NCBI GenBank assembly: GCA_033296885.1
Contig: MU863949.1
Coordinates: forward strand, 62,001 to 126,000
Reading direction: 5' to 3'
DNA from: Triangularia verruculosa
Lineage: Eukaryota; Ascomycota; Sordariomycetes; Sordariales; Podosporaceae
DNA length: 64,000 bases
Below are positions 32,010 to 43,556 of this stretch, one piece after another (position 1 is the stretch's first letter; every line of letters starts with the position of its first letter). The notes below the pieces were generated by a model, which was not told the origin of the DNA, searched no databases, and was given only the letters and a program-made list of their open reading frames with translations. Position numbers and translations under genes: made by a program.

Positions 32010-35000
32010 ATGACTGACGACGACAAGATCTTGGATATTTCCAAGAAGATTGAGCGAGAGAGGGCCCTCATCAATGCGGCAAACTCTATGCGGCAGCAGA
32101 CCAACAATGACACGGTACGAGCGAAACTCGACAGCCAGCTCCGCGAGGGCCGCCGGAATCTTGCCTTCTTTGAGGGCAGGCTGAAGGAGCTCGAAATGCG
32201 CCGGGTGAGCCAATCCATGGACAACATGTCGCTAGGTGGATCAACCTTGGCTTCCACCAGAAGCAGCGAATATCAACAGGACGACAATGGGCGCCCTGCA
32301 CCCCCTCCCAAAGACTCATCTGGATATCCCCCCAATCACGGCGGTCAGACACCGTATGGCCCCAGTGACCTGATGCCCCCTCGAGGGCCCTTCCCAGCTG
32401 GGCCGCCAAATTCGTCGATTCCGAAGTCTCGCCCGAACTTCTCCAAACTTGGTTCGTTATGACCATAGCTATCTTGGAAGTGTGGTTGAACAGAAACTAA
32501 CCACCATCACGATATAGATCTTATCAAGTACGATACTCCGCACTTAGGACCTCGCATTCAGCACATGCTCTCTCAACTCCAGTTTAAGCTCAACGTGGAG
32601 GAACAGTATCTGAAGGGTATCGAAAAGATGGTCCAGCTGTACCAGATGGAGGGAGACAAGAAAAGTAGGGCCGATGCCGCCGCCAAGCGTACGGAGAGTG
32701 GACAAAAGATTGTGCTTCTGAAGCAGGCTCTCAAGAAGTTTGAGGAGCTGAACATTGATATGGACGCCGATTCTCAGGATGGTAGGCGAATTTTATCCTA
32801 GACAATTCCCCCTTTTTTCTAAGATCAGCTGCTAACGATGCGTTACTCTAGATGATAGCATCAACATGCCTAATCTGCGGAAGCCTTTGTCGGGCCAGCT
32901 CTCCATTCGCATCGGCGCCGTTAAGGAGGTAGACCATGCGCCTCTCAGCCGCTTTGCTCGCTCACCCGAGACGTTTATAACACTCAAGGTCGAAGACTCC
33001 ATCGTTGCGAGAACCAAAGCGTCACGGACTGACCGGTGGGAGTCTGAATTTCACAGCATCTATGTGGATAAGGCCAATGAAGTGGAGTTGACGGTGTACG
33101 ACAAGCCTGCCGAGCAGGCTATGCCTATTGGTCTTCTCTGGGTCAGGATCTCCGACATTGTGGAAGAGATGCGCCGGAAGAAGATCGAGGCTGAAACCGC
33201 CGCTCAGGGCTGGGTGTCTGCCGATCGACTTGGGTCCCACGATGCTCGTGGCGGTCCCCCTGCCCAGTTTCCTATGGGCGCCCAAGCTCCCCAGTTCCAA
33301 CCACCTCCGACATCACCAGGCCGTTTCCATGGCTCGGAGGATGACCCGCAGATTCTAGCCCCAAGACCCGATGTAGCTCCCGTCATTCCACAATCGGTCG
33401 AGGGTTGGTTTGCACTTGAGCCGGCAGGCCAGATCTACCTCACTCTCAATTTCATGAAGGACAGTACCGGCCGTGGTAGGCCCAATGACGCCGGTCTCGG
33501 ACGCAAGGGTGCCGTGCGTCAGCGCAAGGAAGAGGTCCACGAGATGCAGGGCCACAAGTTTGTCGAGAAGCAGTTCTACAACATCATGCGCTGTGCCCTC
33601 TGCGGCGAATTCCTCAAGTACTCGAGTGGCATGCAATGCGAGGATTGCAAGTACACCTGCCACACCAAGTGCTACCAGCAGGTGGTCATCAAGTGCATCA
33701 GCAAGAGCAATGCTGATAGCGACCCCGACGAGCAAAAGCTCAATCACAAGATTCCGCACCGCTTTGTGCCTTTCTCGAACCTGACGGCCAACTGGTGCTG
33801 CCATTGCGGCTACATGCTTCCAATTGGTTCAAAGAAAAACTCTAGGCGATGCACAGGTACGCTTTCCAAACTACTTGACCCCTTGGAGGTCACATGTTTC
33901 TTGACTCGGTGACGTGCTGACTCGCTGGATAGAATGCCCGTTGACTGCCCACACTCAGTGTGTTCACCTTGTTCCCGATTTCTGTGGCATGTCTATGTTG
34001 CAGGCAAATCAGATTTTGAAGGGTATCAAGGCGGCGGCAGCCACCAAGATGGCAAAGAGCACTGGCTCACCTTCGTTGAGTGAAAAGACACTGAGAACAG
34101 GAAGCAAAGGTACCACGAGTAGCGGTGGGTCTAGTTCGACCTATCCGCCGGTTTCTTACGCCCCCTCAACCGCTTCAGCGGACGCTACCGAGGCCGCAAA
34201 GCATATGTACAGTCAGGGGTCCCCCCAACGTGTTTCTGGACCGGATCGAACGTCCACAAGCTCAACCGCTGCCTCCGCCGCAGCTGCCGCTGCCATGTCG
34301 CCCAAACCTCAAACTCCAACTCAACAGGGTCAGATTCCTGATTTTGGACCAGGGCATTACGGTTCGCCCGGCGGGTATGGACGCCCCGGTCAGCAAGACG
34401 ATATGTACGGCGGAGGATCCCCATCTCAGCATCAACAACCTTATGGTCAGCAGCCTCAGCAACGCAAGTATAACCCGGCCGACTACGCCAATATCGGAGC
34501 TTACCCCGTACAACAACCGGCGCAGCCCCGCCCCGTTCAGCCACAATCGCCCCCCCAGCAGGTGGCCCCGCATCACCAACAGCCGATGTACCAGCAGCAG
34601 TCCCAACCCGTTTTACATCAGCAGCCGCCCAAGCAGCAGCCGCTACCGGTCCCTGCCGAACCTGCGATGCTTGTTCCCTCGGCCTCGGGCGTGCCGGTTC
34701 CGACTAAGAAGCCGTTGCCCTCAGCTGCTGACCCGGGCACTGGTATGCGCATCGGGTTGGACCACTTCAACTTCCTTGCCGTGCTTGGTAAGGGTAACTT
34801 CGGCAAGGTCATGCTGGCCGAGACAAAGCGATCCCGCAAGCTGTATGCTATTAAGGTGTTGAAGAAAGAATTCATTATCGAGAACGACGAGGTCGAGAGC
34901 ATTCGGTCCGAGAAGCGCGTCTTCTTGATTGCCAACCGCGAACGGCATCCTTTCTTGACCAACCTTCACGCTTGCTTCCAAACCGAGACAAGAGTGTACT

Positions 35001-35922
35001 TTGTAATGGAGTACATCAGCGGCGGTGATCTGATGCTGCACATCCAGCGCGGGCAGTTCGGTACTAAGCGAGCGCAGTAAGCTTCTACTTCCTCATTATC
35101 ATGGCAGATACGTGTCCGTACTGACCATGTTTTTAGATTTTATGCTGCGGAAGTCTGCTTGGCGCTCAAGTACTTCCACGAAAACGGCGTCATCTACCGT
35201 GATCTGAAGCTCGACAACATTCTCCTCACCTTGGATGGGCATATCAAGATTGCCGATTACGGTCTCTGCAAGGAGGATATGTGGTACGGCTCGACCACCA
35301 GTACCTTCTGCGGTACCCCTGAATTCATGGCTCCTGAGGTATGTGCGCTTTGCAGCCCAAATACGAAAGGCTGTGGCTGACAATGCTTGACAGATTCTTC
35401 TGGACAAGAAATACGGACGAGCCGTTGACTGGTGGGCATTTGGTGTTCTCATCTACCAGATGCTCCTGCAGCAGTCACCTTTCCGTGGCGAGGATGAGGA
35501 CGAAATCTACGATGCCATTCTGGCTGACGAGCCCCTCTACCCAATTCACATGCCCCGCGACAGTGTCTCCATCCTACAGAAGCTGCTGACGCGCGAGCCC
35601 GATCAACGGTTGGGCAGCGGACCGACAGACGCTCAGGAGGTGATGTCGCAGCCGTTCTTCCGGAACATCAATTGGGATGACATCTATCACAAGCGGGTGG
35701 CACCGCCGTTCCTTCCTCAGATTAAGAGTGCGACGGACACGAGCAACTTTGATAGCGAGTTTACGAGCGTTACGCCAGTGTTGACACCTGTGCAGTCTGG
35801 TATGTTCATCTCTGTCGCCCTCATATTTGTGTTATGGTGCATGCTAACAAAGTGTTGCAGTTCTTTCCCAAGCCATGCAAGAAGAGTTCCGGGGCTTCTC
35901 ATACACGGCCGACTTTGAGTAG
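32010..35922 (+). CDS. PKC1: PKC1: fungal protein kinase C of the cell-wall integrity pathway
   Basis: Seven exons: 32010-32451, 32518-32781, 32852-33856, 33933-35076, 35137-35338, 35394-35799 and 35861-35922; 1174 residues, normal for the family. All six junctions keep frame. Domain order: HR1 coiled coil at about 1-70; second HR1 at about 150-235 (TPHLGPRIQHMLSQLQFKLNVEEQYLKG); C2 at about 245-370; two C1 zinc fingers at about 470-520 and 538-588, the second spanning intron 3; a Gln/Pro/Ser-rich linker 600-840; the AGC kinase domain from about 849 (VLGKGNFGKVMLAE, AIKVLKKE, YRDLKLDN, ADYGLCKE, GTPEFMAPE); then a C-terminal turn motif (TPVLTPVQS) and hydrophobic motif (FRGFSYTADFE). DYG in place of DFG is normal for fungal PKC. 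Activated by Rho1 and Pkh kinases, it drives the MAPK cascade for wall repair. Confidence 0.98.
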
Positions 35923-36797
35923 AGCAATGATGGAGGGCCGGTTATTGTCGGTGGAGATTCATGACCTGAACCGTCACCTAGTCGACTTTGGACTCATCCA
36001 TGTTGAATATCTGTTGCTCGTTCGGGTATGGCGACAGACAACGCCAAAGTGCGAAGACATGATACCCAACAACAGGCTAGTTTTTGAGCACAGTTGTGGT
36101 TGTCGTTGCGAACGGTGCGTTGGAGCATGTAACATATACCCCGGGCGCTTTGCGTTCCAAGCTGTGTTGTTTGAATGAATGGTTTCTGGGCTGGGCAGGT
36201 AGCTGTTGTTGTGGGAGACGGAAGAAGTCAGAGCCAATACCCTCGCTTCGAGAGAAGTACGCGAGGATATGAGAGAGCTATTGATGGATGTCGCGTGAAA
36301 ACAATAAAAGGAGAATTGTGGGAGGGTGTAATGGTTCACGACGCTGAAGGGCGGCGGCGAAGATAGGAAGCATGCTGCGCGATGCTCAGTGTTCGGATAG
36401 GCCGATGAGCGTGGAAGGATACGAGGGAAGAGAAGGGGGGGGAGACAAGCGTTTTTTGCTCTTTCAAGTCAAATGTTTTTTTTTTAAATCGTATCAAGGG
36501 CCGTTTATTTTAAAAAGACTCAAGTCAAGCAAATATGAATGGAAGGGATGAAACGAAAAGAAAATAACGCGTGATCGTAGGCGTTGATGATGTCGAGTCG
36601 TTAAATATACATTGGCAAGCATGACAGGCCCAGTAAAGTTCCCCGTTTGGTCACATTAGATGTTAAATCCAACATTCAAGTCTTCTAGTATACAATAATG
36701 CCGTCTAATTTATTTACATGAATAGGTAGGGGGTTGTGGCACTAGGTGTTTTCTACATTATTCACAAAATCCTTTCTTTTTTGTCGTGGTCGGGTCA
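35923..36797. other. Intergenic between convergent PKC1 and SHE9
   Basis: 875 bp of 3' flanks, with a T9 run near 36477. No gene recognised. Confidence 0.5.
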
Positions 36798-38285
36798 TCA
36801 AGAGCTGTTGAAGCGCATTATTGTCAGCGCAACCGCAGCCACCACCGCCGCGCCCGCAGCCGCGCCCTCGAGCGCGATGATGGACACGTCCTTCATCCGC
36901 AGCGCTATCCTCCTGTCGCTGTACAAATCCATCGCGTCGTCCTTGAGCAACTGGGGATCTTCCCAGTACTCGTGGAGCACCTCCTTCCACGGCCTTGCGC
37001 TGCCGCCGAAGAAGCTGCTTCTCCTGAAGTCGTGTGCAGTTGGTTGAGTGGCTTCTTCCTCTTCTGCCGTCAATGGCACTGTGCCGTCTTGTGCCTGGGT
37101 TTCCTCGGCGGCAAGGACTGGCTCCTCGACAAACGCGGGCTGTTGTGCTTGCGCTTGTTGCTTCTGATGGTGCTCGCTGACCGCCGCCATCACGGCTTTG
37201 ACCTCCGCCAGTTCCCTCCTCACCTCCTCCATGTTTTCCTTTTCCGTCTCTACGATACCCTTAATCATCCTCTTTCTCCTCCATGGCTCGGCGACGAATT
37301 GGAGGACGAGGAAGAGCATAAAGTTGACGCCCATCAGGCCCCATGTTCCCCAGGTGGACTGCCGTCGTATCCTGTCGCTCCAGATCTGTTCTTCGTGGTA
37401 TCTCCTCAGAATCCCAGCGTTGAGCTCCGCGGAGATCTTGCTCTCGTTTGTCTCGGCTTCTGTCAGCTCTGCGGATGCGGCAGAGACTTGCGCTTCGAGG
37501 GTGTGGTCCATGCGGTATAATGATGTGAAACGCTCGAGGTCGGTAGGGTTCCAGGTATCTTTTCTCGCGAGCAAAGTGGTGACTTCCCGCTGAGTAGAGG
37601 CGCGGTGGGTGGTGAGAGACTTGTAGTTTTGCCTGGCGGCCTGAAGCCGGGATTGGGCCTCGTCGAGCGCAGATTCGAGCTGGGAGTTGCGGGCTTTGAT
37701 GGCTTCGATGGCGGAGTAGCCGGTGAGGTCGTTGAGGGTTTGGGTCGCGACGAGGACGCGGGATTGGAACTGGTCCATGAAGGCGGAGAACTTGGCGGAG
37801 AGAGGGTGACGGTGGGAGTCGGTTACGGAGGGGAGCTCGGGTTCGGTTGATAGAGGGGACTTCGGGCGAGTTTCGGCATTTGGGGATTCGGAGGAGGAAG
37901 ATGGGGAGGGAGGGTTTTCGCAAGACTGTGTTGATTTGGAAGGGTCGGCATCTTCAGGCGGCGGTGATGGTGATGGTGTTGGGGAGGGCTCTGAATCCTT
38001 GCTCTCGGCGCTGGGCTGGCTTTCAGGCTTTGGCTCGCCTAGCGGAATAGGCTCGCTCGGTGAGCCAAGCTCGATAACAGGATCTGTTTCGGGTTGCGGT
38101 CGCTTTGGTGGGGGTCGAGCTGTCGAGAAATGTCGTGGCAGGCGGGTGTAAAGCCCAATGCCGACTCCAGCATGTGAGATGTTATATCGGAAACATGGCG
38201 GTGGTGGTAGCTGGGCTAGCGTCTTCCTCGTCGCCAATTGACTCAGAGGTCGGGCAGCTAGCCGCAGCGCTGTATGAGGCGACAT
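36798..38285 (-). CDS. SHE9: SHE9/MDM33: mitochondrial inner-membrane shape protein
   Basis: Intronless, 495 residues from the ATG at 38285; the frame is open further upstream but without an ATG. Residues 1-55 are an Arg/Leu/Ser-rich mitochondrial presequence. A Pro/Ser/Glu disordered stretch runs to about 155. The conserved domain begins FSAFMDQFQSRVLVATQTLNDLTGYSAIEAIK and continues as a coiled coil (SALDEAQSRLQAARQNYKSL, LEAQVSAASAELTEAETNES). A first membrane helix follows IRRQSTWGTWGLMGVNFMLFLVLQF, with PWRRKRMIKG behind it. The C-terminus carries a second hydrophobic segment (IALEGAAAGAAVVAAVALTIM). The family controls inner-membrane fission/septation. It diverges from the SDR gene across 502 bp. 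Confidence 0.92.
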   Translation of the reverse strand: MSPHTALRLAARPLSQLATRKTLAQLPPPPCFRYNISHAGVGIGLYTRLPRHFSTARPPPKRPQPETDPVIELGSPSEPIPLGEPKPESQPSAESKDSEPSPTPSPSPPPEDADPSKSTQSCENPPSPSSSSESPNAETRPKSPLSTEPELPSVTDSHRHPLSAKFSAFMDQFQSRVLVATQTLNDLTGYSAIEAIKARNSQLESALDEAQSRLQAARQNYKSLTTHRASTQREVTTLLARKDTWNPTDLERFTSLYRMDHTLEAQVSAASAELTEAETNESKISAELNAGILRRYHEEQIWSDRIRRQSTWGTWGLMGVNFMLFLVLQFVAEPWRRKRMIKGIVETEKENMEEVRRELAEVKAVMAAVSEHHQKQQAQAQQPAFVEEPVLAAEETQAQDGTVPLTAEEEEATQPTAHDFRRSSFFGGSARPWKEVLHEYWEDPQLLKDDAMDLYSDRRIALRMKDVSIIALEGAAAGAAVVAAVALTIMRFNSS

Positions 38286-38787
38286 AGAGGATTGCGGCTC
38301 GAGGCCGGGATACGGCTGGGCGAGGCTGGCGACGTTGCGGGTTTGCCGGACGTGAGGAGGAGAGCTCTCGGGTGTCAACCGGATCAGTTGATGATATTCC
38401 CTGGCATTCTGCCGTGGCACCCCGCTGACCGCCCCGATGCGAAGTGTGAAGACGTCATACCCTAACCCTGGAATGTGGGGAACCCTTCAGGGGTAGTCAG
38501 GGGCATTCAGGGGTAATGTCTTTGTGATTGAACTTCTCATATGTAAATGGGCTAACAGGGTATTGATCCCTCTCCGATTCCACCTTGCAGAAACGCCTAA
38601 GTAATGACACCCCCGTTTCTTGCTACGGGCTCTACGGGCTAGAACCGTCTTAAATCGCACAGAACATGAAGTTCGGACGAGGCATGGCACCACAGTGACG
38701 ATATGATGTCGTCGCTGCCGCTTTGATATATGCTGTAACCTTCTTTTGATTTCTTGGATGAACTTCTTCATACTCGAATTTGTCGCC
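38286..38787. promoter_or_regulatory. Divergent promoter SHE9 / SDR reductase
   Basis: 502 bp. It holds a CCCTAACCCT telomere-box-like word at 38461-38470 and three perfectly phased AGGGG (stress-response-element-like) cores at 38488-38517. These are sequence matches only. Confidence 0.5.
38488..38517 (+). repeat. Three tandem 10-bp units with AGGGG cores
   Basis: Units ttcaggggta, gtcaggggca and ttcaggggta repeat at an exact 10-bp period, so the AGGGG cores lie on the same helix face. AGGGG is the core bound by Msn2/Msn4-type stress zinc-finger factors. They lie 271-300 bp upstream of the SDR ATG and 203-232 bp upstream of the SHE9 ATG. Confidence 0.7.
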
Positions 38788-39709
38788 ATGGATGAGTACT
38801 CTGGGAATCTTGAAGGCAAGGTCGCGATCGGTAAGCCGTTTCTTCCATGCTTTAGCTGTCACATATCAAAGATGCCAACACAGGACAAACTCAGTAACCG
38901 GTTCCGCCCGCGGCATCGGTGCTTCCATCGTCACCACCCTCGCTCAACATGGTTGCGCTGTCGTGATCAACTATGTCAACTCCGAACGCGCAGCCAAAAC
39001 CCTGGGGAGACGACTCAATAAAGAATATGATGTGGCAACCTACAGCATCCAGGCCGATATTTCCAAGCCCGAAGAGGTGGCGATGTTGTTTGAACAAACT
39101 GTGAAGACTATGGGGAAACCGGACATCGTGGTCTGCAACGCCGGCGTTGAGCATTTTGGAGATCTTGGCTCGGTGACGCCCGAAGAGATTGACCACGTCT
39201 TTGATACCAATGTCAAAGGCCAGTTTTATGTTGCTCAACAAGCGGAAAGATTCATGAAAGAAGGGGGGAGATTGATCCTGACAAGCAGCATATCCGCTGT
39301 GATGGTTTGTCATCACTTCCATCCGATTTCAAGTTTGTACACTAACTGAGGATGATGTCAGGGAATGCCGCGCCATGCAATTTATGCGGCCTCAAAGGCA
39401 GCAGTCACAGGCATGACCAAGTGTTTGGCGTGGGACCTGGGGAAGAAGAAGATCACAGTAAATTGCATTGCCCCTGGTGGCGTCAAGAGTGACATGTATC
39501 TGAGAAATGCCAAGGAGTATGTCAAAGATGGAAGGGAGATGACTATGGAGGATATAGACGCACAGTTATCATCATGGAGCCCGCTAGGAAGAGTTGGGAT
39601 TCCGGATGATATTGCTGGTGCAGTAGCACTTCTGGTTAGCGACGAAGCGGGATGGATCACTGGTCAAACATTACATGTCAGTGGGGGTGCACATATGGCC
39701 ACGGCTTAG
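38788..39709 (+). CDS. Classical short-chain dehydrogenase/reductase
   Basis: Exons 38788-38830, 38895-39304 and 39362-39709, 266 residues. The introns are 64 and 57 bp and in phase. NAD(P) motif TGSARGIG at 16-23, with VINYVNSERAAK after strand 2 suggesting NADP(H); NAG(V) near 94-97; catalytic Ser in LTSSISAV (about 145-148), Tyr159 and Lys163 in YAASKAAV; PGGVKSDM after strand 6; C-terminal GWITGQTLHVSGG. All catalytic residues are intact. It resembles glucose-dehydrogenase / ketoacyl-ACP-reductase-like and hydroxynaphthalene-reductase-like fungal SDRs. No polyketide synthase or other biosynthetic cluster gene is nearby, so the substrate is unknown. Confidence 0.92.
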
Positions 39710-40762
39710 AGTGATATTGCTAAGGCATGGAGAAATGGCCAGCTGTTGGCAGGATGTTTAGGTAGCCTCTGTTTAGGGTCTTTTGTACTATTGGCGGCCC
39801 AAAGGCTATGTAGGTAATAGGAATGCCTGGTATGTTGTCATATCAAAACCAGCAAGAGAGCAGTTGCTGCAATTAGAGATTGGCATTTGCTGAAAGCACA
39901 ATCACTTCATGAGTTGCACGAGTATCGCTATGATCTCAGGGCCACATCTATGTCCTCCAACCACGATATCTATGTACGGTCTCACTACGCTGCTGTGGCC
40001 ATGCGTCGTGCTATTGGTACCTGATATTCGCCACTTTGGTGCGACGCAGTCAAAGCAAGGCGTCCGACATCTGATATCTTCTCGAGCGTTTGGGCGCTTC
40101 ACAGAGCCGAGTGCCTTCCGACGTTGTACCAAACTTTGGAGCTTGAGTGTGAAGAAAGTCTAGGTCAAGCCGGAGTGCCTGCTAGGTACAATGTGAAAAG
40201 GTGCGGTTGCAACACAAACACCGAGATTGCGGCACCGTCTCTCATTGCAAAGCCCTCGCTTAAAGTAACTCTTATTCCTATCAAGAATATTCCGTCGTTG
40301 TACGATCCGCAGATTGGCTGAGCTTGGGTCACCATAAAGCTGTTCCCATGGCCGAGGGTTACTTCGGTTATCAACCTACAGAGGGATTCAACCGCAAAAT
40401 GATTTCGAGTATCGGGATCTTGAGACTGTAACGATGTTGAGCCTCTTGGGCTGCAACGATGTTGGGCACAAATTCACATGCTACATTGATGGCTCGGTGA
40501 AGGTTCCTTGGAGCGGTGATTGGTTACACCTCTGCTTTTGCACGCCTCAACGGAGGCCGCTTTGCAGGAGGCAACCATCTTCAAAAGGCGAACCACCGCA
40601 TGTTCTTCAGCTCGTCCACGGTCAATTATAAAGTGGGCCTGACCAACCTTTCCACCAAGCCTTGCTAAAGTGCACAGCTTTTCGCCCCAAAACATTTTAC
40701 ATTGCCATCGCTCCGACAGGTTCAATTTATTAGAAGACATCAGGCGTTTTTTGATTATCCCA
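39710..40762. other. Intergenic region
   Basis: 1.05 kb with no recognisable gene; it begins the more accessory-looking segment up to 48 kb. Confidence 0.45.
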
Positions 40763-41071
40763 ATGCCAAACGATCCTAACTATGGCAGAATAGGCCGTGA
40801 TCGGCGGCGCGTTCAGGCCACCGACTCATTTCAGCCCCCTGGCACTGTAAGACGACGAACCAACACTTGGATGTCCAACATTTCAGGAAAGGACCAACCC
40901 TCGAACGGTGCACCCAAAGTAGGAGATGTTCAAGAACAGTATCCGTGCTATTATCTACACTGGGAAGATTTGGAGCGCTACTTAAAAAGGATCTGGGAAG
41001 ACCGGGAGTTTGAAGAGCGCGTGGTAAGACGCCAGATCGAGAACATGATGTTGACCCATGCTAAGCCCTGA
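40763..41071 (+). CDS. Orphan 102-residue charged protein
   Basis: The ATG at 40763 opens a frame rich in Arg, Asp, Glu and aromatic residues, ending in a predicted helix (YYLHWEDLERYLKRIWEDREFEERVVRRQIENMM). The amphipathic, strongly charged helix argues for real coding. There is no signal peptide, TM segment or known domain. The frame is open a further 93 bp upstream without an ATG, so a 5' exon cannot be excluded. It lies upstream of and on the same strand as the CorA-like gene. Confidence 0.4.
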   Translation: MPNDPNYGRIGRDRRRVQATDSFQPPGTVRRRTNTWMSNISGKDQPSNGAPKVGDVQEQYPCYYLHWEDLERYLKRIWEDREFEERVVRRQIENMMLTHAKP

Positions 41072-41715
41072 TTGTGCTGGATCAGGAAAACGATCATTAT
41101 ATTTTCTACACCCCTCCACCGGGGCTAACTGAGGTGCGTACCGAAATGCTTTGCAAAGTCGCATCCTTTCATCCCATACAAACCATTAGAGGGCTGACGG
41201 TTTAGTTTCAGGAGCAACGGCGTGCGATTGCCAGTTTACGCTACCAGCAAGGGACGCGGCATGCCTCGGAATCACCTGAGCGCACGCCCCAGTAGGAGAC
41301 AGGCTTGAGGTCAATGATGGTTGTTGTCTTAGGTAGCCAGACAAAAAGACATTTTGTGTGTACGAAACTTTGGCTTACGGTTGGCGCGCTCCTGTTTTGG
41401 TAGTAATTGCCAGCGTTTGTTGAATATTCCACATCTCGCCTCACACTTGGCCAGTTATTGTGAACCATGTGCTCCCTCGTGTTTCATTGGGCCTTGCGCT
41501 CCCTCGTGTGTCATTGGGCCTTGCGCATGGCTGGTGTGACAATTTGGCGAACGAAAATGCCGGCTTTGGAACACCAACACAGCCCATCCCTGGCACACCG
41601 ACAAGGCAGACCTCAAAACTAGCATTTAACTGTTAAGCATCCCCCCGTTGCATTTTGCTGTGGTTCCATAAAACTTGAGCCTCGTTCATCACCAACTTTG
41701 GTCTCATCCACCACA
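41072..41715. other. Intergenic upstream of the CorA-like gene
   Basis: 644 bp. A short direct repeat, gctccctcgtgtttcattgg / gctccctcgtgtgtcattgg, occurs at about 41470-41520, with ggccttgcg after each copy. No gene recognised. Confidence 0.5.
41468..41526 (+). repeat. Near-perfect ~29-bp tandem duplication
   Basis: Two adjacent copies of gctccctcgtgt(t/g)tcattgg followed by gccttgcg, in the region about 190-250 bp upstream of the CorA-like start codon. One mismatch seen by eye. Possibly a recent slippage duplication in the promoter. Confidence 0.65.
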
Positions 41716-43556
41716 ATGACCACTCATGGTTCCACCCAGTTACCCTCCACGTCAGTGAACCCGGCGCAGACGCCACTTCTACCACCGTCGCCAGCGGGTA
41801 GCTTTGACAAGTCTTTGGCAGAGTGGCACACATGGCCCGCGAACTTGATTTCACGCACGGCCCTCATGAACCCGAGCACCCTGAGGTCATATCGAAGTCA
41901 GCTTGATGCAGCCGAACTTGATCTGTTGGCCGATAGAGAAAGTGAAGTTGAGGTGCGTTTTCGAGACCTGGAGGTTGATGGAAAGGCTCTGGCAAAAAAG
42001 AATGTCCACAGCGAAGAAAAGCTGCGCGACTGGTTGGGTATTGTCAAGAAGCCCAACACAGCAAATTCTCCGCCGACCCTCGTGAGCACAACAAAACGTG
42101 ATCCGAAATCCCGCTTCATGTAAGCACGATGAGCCGACAAGGGGCAGTGTGTGTTCTTTCACTGACCTTGCATCAGATACATCTATGCCAACCATTCGCG
42201 AGATCGACTACGTATTACAAAGTCGATGCTGACGATGATATTATCGTTCCATCAAGTAATGCCAGAGTACCTAGACTTTCTGAGGTCGTTTGGGCTTCAA
42301 CCAGCGGCCCGAGACCTCTACTTCAGTGGCTTCCGACGGCAGATAGCGTTGAAGAAACCGCCAGTAGCTCCCAACTTAGATGCTTTGGGAAGGTCCACCC
42401 AGCAGTATCAGATTGCCTACAACGTCAAAGGAGTGACTGCAAAGAGCGAAACTGAATGGTCAATTCGAAATGCCGCGATCTACCATAAATATGATGTGGT
42501 CTCTGATCGAGCAGTTTGGATCGTCACGAAAGGCGGGGATGATCTTTACGAAAGCTACAAGGAGCTCACAGATTCTGGCGGTAGACCAGAGGACAGGGCT
42601 TTCAACTCGGCGGAGCACTGCTTTCTGACTAGCCTTGCTCCGCATCTTCTTTTCTGTCGATGGGCAGTGGATGATTGGCGAGGCTATCTCCGATGGCTTG
42701 AGCACAAGGTTGAAAAAGAAAGCTTGCTTGGGGTGCTAGGACCTAGAGAGCCAGGGCAGCGGCCAAAGCGTTATCAAGCCCGTGATGTTCAACATATGCA
42801 ATATTGGCAAGAGCGAACGAGCCAGGTGGTTGTGGTTTTGGAGGGCAACATCGAAGTGATGCTGTCCTTGGGGCAGTTCTACCAAGGCCTGGCTCATGAT
42901 GACCGGTTTCCTCGGCGAGGTTGTGCTGGTGAGATCGCAGATTTCGTGAGCCAGCTGGACGTCATGATTGCAGGTCTGAGAAACGACGTTAGCAGGGCTA
43001 ATGCTCTCGTCAAAACCACTGCTGACCGCAAAGAACTGGTAAGAACACCTAACATCCATCCTCCATCCCCACTGGGGGAAGCATAATTGCGGACTAGGTT
43101 TGACATACTTGCCTGCAGATAATTCAACATCGACAGAATGAGGCCGAAGAAAGAATGCATCGTTTAAATAAGAACATGGAAGAAGAAACCTTGGTGGTCC
43201 GAATCATCACCCTGGTGACGCTCGTCTATCTCCCGGCCACCTTCGTGTCTACCTTGTTCAGTACAGACATCATCAAATACCAGGATGACGAGTTCCCCAA
43301 TGGCAAGTTCTCCGAAGTTGCAATGATCAGATGGATCCAGGTGACCGTTCCCTTGACCATCATGACTTTGATCGCTGCATGGGTGGGGAAATGGTGGGCG
43401 TCGAGAGCATCCGGAGATGAAAGAGAGGCTATCGAGCGACAAGATAAACCTCTGATGAGATGGCGGTATACTGAGGTATTTTTGCCATGGAGATGGTTTG
43501 GAAGGAATACCAGACCGCCGGCGGTGTCGCTCCCGATGAATGCCCTTCCACCCTGA
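41716..43556 (+). CDS. CorA-like two-TM membrane protein lacking the GMN signature
   Basis: Exons 41716-42119, 42177-43038 and 43119-43556, 567 residues. Introns of 57 bp (GTAAGC...ATCAG) and 80 bp (GTAAGA...TGCAG) are in phase. The N-terminal ~420 residues are soluble: FRDLEVDGKALAKKNVHSEEKLRDWLG, IYANHSRDRLRITKSMLTMILSFHQVMPEYLDFLRSFG, then a long domain and a helical stalk (LDVMIAGLRNDVSRANALVKTTADRKELIIQHRQNEAEERMHRLNKNMEEE, long helix before the membrane). Two C-terminal TM segments lie at about 448-469 (IITLVTLVYLPATFVSTLF) and 494-514. The stalk-TM-TM layout is that of CorA magnesium channels, but the Gly-Met-Asn loop after TM1 is replaced by LFSTDIIKYQ, so magnesium transport is doubtful. 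Common in filamentous fungi; function unknown. Confidence 0.82.

Noticed and set aside
38461..38470. CCCTAACCCT, resembling a telomeric repeat
   Set aside because: Only about one and a half units in a promoter; too short for an interstitial telomere. A telobox-like regulatory word is possible but unsupported.
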